DNA of 28,711 nucleotides. It comes from Syntrophomonas sp. UBA1368. Lineage in GTDB: Bacteria; Bacillota; Syntrophomonadia; Syntrophomonadales; Syntrophomonadaceae. The position numbers were made by a program, and so were the translations under genes. The stretch spans positions 1 to 28,711 of the forward strand of contig DBRM01000022.1 in the NCBI GenBank assembly GCA_002305965.1, in the 5' to 3' direction. The notes beneath the pieces are model-generated. The model saw nothing but the letters and a program-made list of their open reading frames with translations, was not told the origin of the DNA and did not search any database. Of this stretch, positions 24,898-28,711 are shown piece by piece (position 1 is the stretch's first letter; each line of letters starts with the position of its first letter).

Positions 24898-25782
24898 ATG
24901 AAGACGGCATTTACTAGGATGACAGGGATTAAATATCCAGTGATCGGAGCACCTATGTTTCTTATTTCCTATGAAGAATTGGTGATAGCCGTTACTGAAG
25001 CAGGCGGGTTGGGAACATTCCCGCTGCCAAATTACCTTGGCCTGGAGGAATTGAAACAAGCACTGGTAAATATTAAAAGAGCCACTGCCAAACCGATTGG
25101 AGTAAATATTCAGCTGCATGGCCGATATCCCTGGAAAGAACAATTAGCGGCATGCCTTGATGCAGGTGTGAAGTGTTATATTTCTGCATTGGGAGATCCC
25201 CGCTTAATCGTAGACGATGTTCACGTAAACGGAGGGGTGGTATTGGCTTGCGTAATGTCTTTGGAGCAAGCCAGAAAAGCTGCGGATAAAGGAGTGGACG
25301 GACTGATTGCTATTGGTTCCGGAGCTGGAGGTCATGGAGGTACGATCTCAACCATGGTGCTGGTTCCTTATTTAGCAAAACATACTGGTTTGCCGGTGAT
25401 CGCTTCCGGAGGGATCGCCACCGGAGAGCAGATGGCGGCCGCTTTGTCACTGGGGGCTTGTGCTGTAGAAATCGGTACCAGACTAATCGCTACTCCCGAA
25501 GCAAGAGCAAAACAAGCTTATAAAAAAGCAGTGATCAAAGCAGGCCCCCAGCAAATTATTTATACCGATCGTATTACCGGGACTCATTCCAACTGGCTGG
25601 CGGAAAGTATAGCGGAAATCATAGACAAACCGGACCTGAACCAGCGGGAATTTTGGCGTGATATATGGAGCGCCGGCCAAAGTGTAGCACAGGTGGAAAG
25701 TATAAAACCAGCAGGAGAGGTCATACACGAGATAATCAATGATTGCAGGAATACCATTATGAAATTACAGCAATTTTTATAA
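24898..25782 (+). CDS. Nitronate monooxygenase-family FMN TIM-barrel protein
   Basis: FMN-dependent enzyme of the nitronate monooxygenase/2-nitropropane dioxygenase family, 294 residues. Seen are the N-terminal YPVIGAPM, the GSGAGGHGG loop that carries the conserved His, VIASGGIATGEQ, and the phosphate-binding GACAVEIGTRLIAT segment. The family includes FabK enoyl reductases and the IpdC oxidoreductase of actinobacterial steroid-ring degradation, so an NAD(P)H- or flavin-linked redox step on a CoA thioester is as likely as nitronate oxidation. It is the last gene of the operon, followed by a terminator 15 bp after its stop. Context favours a CoA-thioester substrate. Confidence 0.82.
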   Translation: MKTAFTRMTGIKYPVIGAPMFLISYEELVIAVTEAGGLGTFPLPNYLGLEELKQALVNIKRATAKPIGVNIQLHGRYPWKEQLAACLDAGVKCYISALGDPRLIVDDVHVNGGVVLACVMSLEQARKAADKGVDGLIAIGSGAGGHGGTISTMVLVPYLAKHTGLPVIASGGIATGEQMAAALSLGACAVEIGTRLIATPEARAKQAYKKAVIKAGPQQIIYTDRITGTHSNWLAESIAEIIDKPDLNQREFWRDIWSAGQSVAQVESIKPAGEVIHEIINDCRNTIMKLQQFL

Positions 25783-25796
25783 TTAGTGAAAAAGCA

Positions 25797-25829
25797 AGCA
25801 GAGGCGTCAAGCCTCTGCTTCTCTTTTTC
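25797..25829. terminator. Bidirectional terminator between convergent operons
   Basis: A perfect 9-bp stem (25797-25805 with 25811-25819) with a five-base loop is followed by a T-rich run on the plus strand. It is also preceded by AAAAAGC, which gives a T-run on the minus strand. It can end both the 12-gene operon and the minus-strand membrane-protein gene. Confidence 0.87.
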
Positions 25830-25835
25830 GTAAGT

Positions 25836-26231
25836 TTACATTTTTGAATTATAGTAGTAATAAAAGCATACATACATAAGCATTAAACCAGCCAGACAGA
25901 TACCGAGTAAATTATATGGATTTACCATGAGCTGCGGACCCCAAATGGAACCCAGCAATACGATCAAAGCAATGATGACTGCGAATATTTTTAAGGCAGC
26001 GTAAGAGGCTTTGCCGGCTACAGCCCAAACGCGTTCATCATAGGGGTCCATACCTTTTTCTGTGTTCTGGATGATTTGCCGGGAATTAATCCCCAATAAC
26101 ACACCTGCAATGAGTATTCCTGCCAATAGACCGGTTCCAAATGAGGTATTACCTGTCATGATCTGCCAGACGGCAATGCCCCCTATGATTAGTAATACCA
26201 AATATTTTATCAGCAATTTTCCATTGGTCAT
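25836..26231 (-). CDS. Small four-helix membrane protein (DUF2178-like)
   Basis: Protein of 131 residues with four predicted membrane helices at about 6-25, 32-48, 81-98 and 107-126, and a hydrophilic middle (about 50-78) with DPYDERVWAVAGKA. The PYDERV segment and the layout resemble DUF2178 membrane proteins, which often follow an XRE-type regulator gene as here. Its start overlaps the stop of the regulator gene by four bases (ATGA), so translation is coupled. The function is unknown; sensing or an envelope role is only a guess. Confidence 0.75.
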   Translation of the reverse strand: MTNGKLLIKYLVLLIIGGIAVWQIMTGNTSFGTGLLAGILIAGVLLGINSRQIIQNTEKGMDPYDERVWAVAGKASYAALKIFAVIIALIVLLGSIWGPQLMVNPYNLLGICLAGLMLMYVCFYYYYNSKM

Positions 26232-26440
26232 GATTTCTCACCCTCCATTTCTTTTAAGCAAAATAACTCTTCGATACTCAACCCAAAAATACAGGATAAT
26301 TTATAAGCTAAAGTGATTGAAGGATTATATTTGCCTTTTTCCAAAGATATAATGGTTTGCCTTGATACCTGCGCCCGAATAGCTAATTCCTCCTGGGTCA
26401 TGGAAGCTTTTTCTCGTAATTCTTTCAGGCGATTTTCCAT
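26228..26440 (-). CDS. XRE-family (Cro/CI-like) transcriptional regulator
   Basis: Small helix-turn-helix protein of 70 residues, almost all of it the HTH domain (LREKASMTQEELAIRAQVSR, then ISLEKGKYNPS). It resembles the YgzD/YozG group of short XRE proteins paired with membrane proteins. An in-frame GTG lies 12 bp upstream, but aaaggtgg is well spaced for the ATG at 26440, which I chose. It is cotranscribed with the DUF2178-like gene. A palindrome (26459-26474) lies across its likely transcription start, so self-repression is probable. Confidence 0.87.
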   Translation of the reverse strand: MENRLKELREKASMTQEELAIRAQVSRQTIISLEKGKYNPSITLAYKLSCIFGLSIEELFCLKEMEGEKS

Positions 26441-26458
26441 TTTATTCACCACCTTTTA

Positions 26459-26474
26459 GTAAAGCTAGCTTTAC
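26459..26474. promoter_or_regulatory. Palindromic operator upstream of the XRE gene
   Basis: GTAAAGCTAGCTTTAC is a perfect 16-bp palindrome. A related half-site, TTAAAGCTAGC (26483-26493), lies inside the promoter between the -10 and -35 boxes. The location suggests binding by the XRE protein itself. Confidence 0.6.
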
Positions 26475-26478
26475 ATAT

Positions 26479-26507
26479 AGTTTAAAGCTAGCAGCCCATG
26501 ATGTCAA
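26479..26507 (-). promoter_or_regulatory. Promoter of the XRE/membrane-protein operon
   Basis: On the minus strand a perfect TTGACA (26507-26502) and TAAACT (26484-26479, four of six matches) are 17 bp apart. The predicted start would fall in the 26459-26474 palindrome. Confidence 0.6.
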
Positions 26508-26630
26508 GTAGACTTTACAAAAAATGATTGCAAATAAAGTTGTAGAGAAAAAATGTTGGGAAACATGCTTGAATGTGCAAAAATAAATATGATTGTTGAT
26601 CAATTTAAATCTGTAAGATGCTAAATAGAT

Positions 26631-27977
26631 ATGGAAAAGGATGTGAACGAACAGATGTCGATCATAGGAGATAGTTTGATCAGACCAGTACTACGTTTTT
26701 TTAAGACACAGAACACTGGAAGCAAGCTGTTGCTGGCTGCTACGATCACGGCCCTTTTCCTGGCAAACTCGCCATGGGCAGAACACTATTTTCAAATCTG
26801 GAGCGTTCCGATATCAATAGCAGTTGGGGATATGTCTCTTTCAGGTTCCTTGCAGCACTGGATAAACGATGGATTGATGGTAATATTTTTTCTGGTCATA
26901 GGTCTGGAAATCAAGCGGGAAGTATTAGTGGGAGAACTGGCGGGTTGGCAAAAAGCCTCACTGCCTCTTATCGCTGCAATCGGGGGAATGTTGATCCCGG
27001 CATTTATTTATTATATTGTGAATGCCGGCGGTCCAGGAGCACCCGGTTGGGGTATTCCTATGGCCACAGACATTGCTTTTTCTTTGGGATGCCTGATGAT
27101 TTTAGGGGATCGGATCCCAACCTCTTTAAAGGTTTTCCTGCTGGCCATGGCTATTGTGGATGACCTGGGAGCCATCATCGTGATCGCGGTTTTCTATACC
27201 TCGGAAATCGTTATGCCTTATTTGTTATTGACTGTTGTAGTTACTGCTGCTTTGATCGCTTTAAATATCTTCAAAGTAAGAAAATTAAGTCCGTATTTAA
27301 TCCTGGGCATGATCCTATGGATCGTAGTTGAAAACTCTGGGATTCATGCAACATTAGCAGGCGTTTTACTAGCTATGACGATTCCGGCTCGCTCAGTATA
27401 TAAACCAGAAGAATTTTTTGAGGAAGCAGAGAGAATTATTGGTAACTTTCCTTTACAAAATGAAGATTTTTATATTATGTGTGTCGACCAGGAACAGAGA
27501 AATGCGCTCAAAAGCATTGAAAGTGCCGTGGGTAAGCTGGATACGCCCCTTCAACGTCTGGAAGACAAATTGCATCCTATTTCTGCCATGTTCATTATTC
27601 CGCTATTTGCTTTTGCTAATGCCGGGGTGAATTTTGGACAGGATGCAGTTCAGCTTATTATTGAAAGTAAGGTGACATTGGGAATAATTCTCGGGTTGCT
27701 GCTGGGAAAACAAGCAGGGATCATGTTATTTTCATTTGCTGCAGTGAAAGCAGGGCTGGCAAGTTTGCCGCAGGGAGTTAACTGGAAGGGGATCTATGGT
27801 CTAAGCTGTCTGGCAGGTATCGGCTTTACTATGTCTCTGTTTATCACCAATCTTTCATTTACCTCCTTGGAATTGATCCAGGAAGCCAAGATTGGGATTA
27901 TGACGGCCTCACTTTTAGCTGCCATCATAGGCACGATCGTAATGGGCAAATTGTTTTCCCGAAATAATGAGGAGTGA
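26631..27977 (+). CDS. nhaA: Na+/H+ antiporter NhaA
   Basis: Electrogenic sodium/proton antiporter of the cytoplasmic membrane, 448 residues. Family marks are strong: the ATDIAFSLG helix with Asp147 and the AIVDDLGAI segment with Asp177-Asp178, matching Asp133 and Asp163/164 of the E. coli protein with the same spacing, and GIGFTMSLFI near the end. It is longer than E. coli NhaA (388) because of an N-terminal extension and a hydrophilic loop of about 60 residues (near 264-322) common in longer NhaA forms. No strong ribosome binding site precedes the ATG; an in-frame ATG at 26655 is an alternative start. It is monocistronic between divergent and terminator-bounded neighbours and probably serves ion homeostasis, not the acid pathway. 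Confidence 0.94.
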   Translation: MEKDVNEQMSIIGDSLIRPVLRFFKTQNTGSKLLLAATITALFLANSPWAEHYFQIWSVPISIAVGDMSLSGSLQHWINDGLMVIFFLVIGLEIKREVLVGELAGWQKASLPLIAAIGGMLIPAFIYYIVNAGGPGAPGWGIPMATDIAFSLGCLMILGDRIPTSLKVFLLAMAIVDDLGAIIVIAVFYTSEIVMPYLLLTVVVTAALIALNIFKVRKLSPYLILGMILWIVVENSGIHATLAGVLLAMTIPARSVYKPEEFFEEAERIIGNFPLQNEDFYIMCVDQEQRNALKSIESAVGKLDTPLQRLEDKLHPISAMFIIPLFAFANAGVNFGQDAVQLIIESKVTLGIILGLLLGKQAGIMLFSFAAVKAGLASLPQGVNWKGIYGLSCLAGIGFTMSLFITNLSFTSLELIQEAKIGIMTASLLAAIIGTIVMGKLFSRNNEE

Positions 27978-28035
27978 TCAAGAAAATATTTTTAAATATT
28001 TTTTTGACGACTGCTTAAAATGGTACGGATATTTA

Positions 28036-28073
28036 AAAGGCTTTGCTTGAAGGCAAAGCCTTTGTATTCTTTC
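28036..28073 (+). terminator. Probable terminator after nhaA
   Basis: A perfect 11-bp stem (AAAGGCTTTGC at 28036-28046, GCAAAGCCTTT at 28053-28063) with a six-base loop is followed by a T-rich but interrupted stretch (tttgtattcttt). Confidence 0.7.
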
Positions 28074-28105
28074 AGTTACAATCTATTTTGTTTTGGAATA
28101 CACCG

Positions 28106-28133
28106 TTGATTTTAAAGCAACACTAAATATAAA
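28106..28133 (+). promoter_or_regulatory. Possible promoter of the membrane FeS oxidoreductase gene
   Basis: TTGATT (28106-28111) and TATAAA (28128-28133) are separated by 16 bp. The taggagg ribosome binding site (28142-28148) and ATG at 28155 follow, leaving a short leader of about 15 bases. Confidence 0.4.
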
Positions 28134-28154
28134 AAGAGTATTAGGAGGTTCTTC

Positions 28155-28711
28155 ATGATTTATGCCTTCAGGCCCCTTGAAGGGGGATACGAGGTACCTA
28201 TGAGGGTGGTCGGTGCCAATATTTATTATGAGTGGTTGATCTATATTATTATGCTCATACCGATCGGGTTCTTTATATATGGGGCTTTAAAAAGGATCCG
28301 GGTTTGGCTGCTGGCACAAGGAGATGTTTCACGACGGGATAAAACCGGAAAAAGATTTAGCGATTTTATATATAATACATTTACACAAAGACTAATTTTG
28401 AGGAAACCAGTGGCGGGCATATCGCACTTTTTTTTATTTTGGGGTTTTGTGGCATTGCTCATCGCTACCGCCAGCTTTGCCGCCTGGGACAAGACCGGAT
28501 TTCCTCCCATGGTGGGAGACTTTTATGTTTACTTTTCCGCTTTCATTGATATTATGGGCGCCCTGGCTTTGATAGCGGTCATTATACTGGCCATTATCAG
28601 ATATGTACAGCGCCCCGGCCGTCTGAATGATACCAAACCATTAGACGGTTGGATCCTGTTTTTGATTGCTGCCATCTTACTTACTGGTTACCTGGTGGAA
28701 GGATTAAGGAT
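28155..28711 (+). CDS. Membrane FeS oxidoreductase, ETF:(methyl)menaquinone oxidoreductase type, N-terminal part
   Basis: Truncated by the window end; 185 residues are visible. It looks like the NarI-type heme b membrane domain that starts heterodisulfide-reductase-related FeS oxidoreductases, which carry electrons from ETF to menaquinone in acyl-CoA-oxidising Bacillota and syntrophs. Hydrophobic helices are seen at about 25-45, 87-108, 124-148 and 165-182. His91 at the start of helix 2 (ISHFFLFWGF) is a likely heme ligand. The ferredoxin-like and CCG cysteine motifs would lie downstream, outside the window. The clear taggaggttcttc site fixes the ATG. Context (many acyl-CoA dehydrogenases upstream, possible etf genes beyond) supports the electron-acceptor role. 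Confidence 0.75.
   Translation, partial: MIYAFRPLEGGYEVPMRVVGANIYYEWLIYIIMLIPIGFFIYGALKRIRVWLLAQGDVSRRDKTGKRFSDFIYNTFTQRLILRKPVAGISHFFLFWGFVALLIATASFAAWDKTGFPPMVGDFYVYFSAFIDIMGALALIAVIILAIIRYVQRPGRLNDTKPLDGWILFLIAAILLTGYLVEGLR

Noticed and set aside
28241..28510. 89-codon minus-strand open frame near the right edge
   Set aside because: It lies opposite the membrane oxidoreductase gene, which has a good ribosome binding site, helices and a heme-type histidine.
1..28711. CRISPR arrays, insertion sequences, rRNA or tRNA genes
   Set aside because: No regularly spaced repeats, transposase motifs, terminal inverted repeats or conserved RNA signatures were noticed on either strand by eye.

Overview
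The window looks like a piece of a low-to-mid GC Bacillota (Clostridia-type) genome. The support is strong AGGAGG-type ribosome binding sites, GTG and TTG starts, U-tract hairpin terminators, a Bacillus-type fadE-fadN-fadA arrangement and, at the right edge, a NarI-like membrane subunit of the ETF:(methyl)menaquinone oxidoreductase type. Gene content points to an anaerobic, acid-oxidising or syntrophic lifestyle: CoA transferases are present and no acyl-CoA ligase is seen. Lineage (Syntrophomonadaceae- or Peptococcaceae/Desulfitobacteriaceae-like) is inference from family content only.

Layout. (1) 1-272: end of an upstream unit (terminator at 1-30) and an AT-rich promoter region. (2) 273-7254: beta-oxidation operon with a CoA transferase, FadE-type acyl-CoA dehydrogenase, FadN-type dehydrogenase/hydratase fusion and FadA-type thiolase, closed by a terminator at 7307-7344. 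(3) 7604-10723: methylmalonyl-CoA-epimerase-like VOC protein, a second CoA transferase and a divergent thiolase, preceded by a 25-bp palindrome at 7419-7443. (4) 10845-12024: two tandem TetR-type regulators and a terminator at 12088-12114. (5) 12314-25782: twelve co-directional genes with gaps of about 18-61 bp, ending at a bidirectional terminator. They encode an SDR, a phytoene-desaturase-like flavoprotein, a 4-hydroxybutyryl-CoA-dehydratase-family protein without the iron-sulfur ligands, a thiolase, a Cys-less thiolase-fold protein, a DUF35 zinc-ribbon/OB protein, a MaoC hydratase, two acyl-CoA dehydrogenases flanking a hydratase/dehydrogenase fusion, a metallo-beta-lactamase-fold protein and a nitronate-monooxygenase-family flavoprotein. 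(6) 25836-26440, minus strand: small membrane protein plus XRE regulator with its own palindromic operator. (7) 26631-27977: NhaA antiporter. (8) 28155-28711: truncated membrane FeS oxidoreductase.

How it fits together. Operon 2 is a complete spiral for ordinary acyl-CoAs once a CoA transferase has activated the acid. Operon 5 has the full beta-oxidation set again (dehydrogenase, hydratase, hydroxyacyl dehydrogenase, thiolase) plus flavoproteins and a thiolase-fold/DUF35/MaoC trio of the kind used to cleave branched or ring-bearing side chains. I infer a dedicated catabolic operon for an unusual branched, alicyclic or terpenoid-like carboxylic acid, with the TetR proteins as likely acyl-CoA-sensing repressors. 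Electrons from the acyl-CoA dehydrogenases would go through ETF (not in the window) to the membrane oxidoreductase at the right edge. The most interesting element is the 4-hydroxybutyryl-CoA-dehydratase-family protein lacking three of the four cluster ligands, next to a desaturase-like flavoprotein: a candidate for undescribed flavin chemistry.
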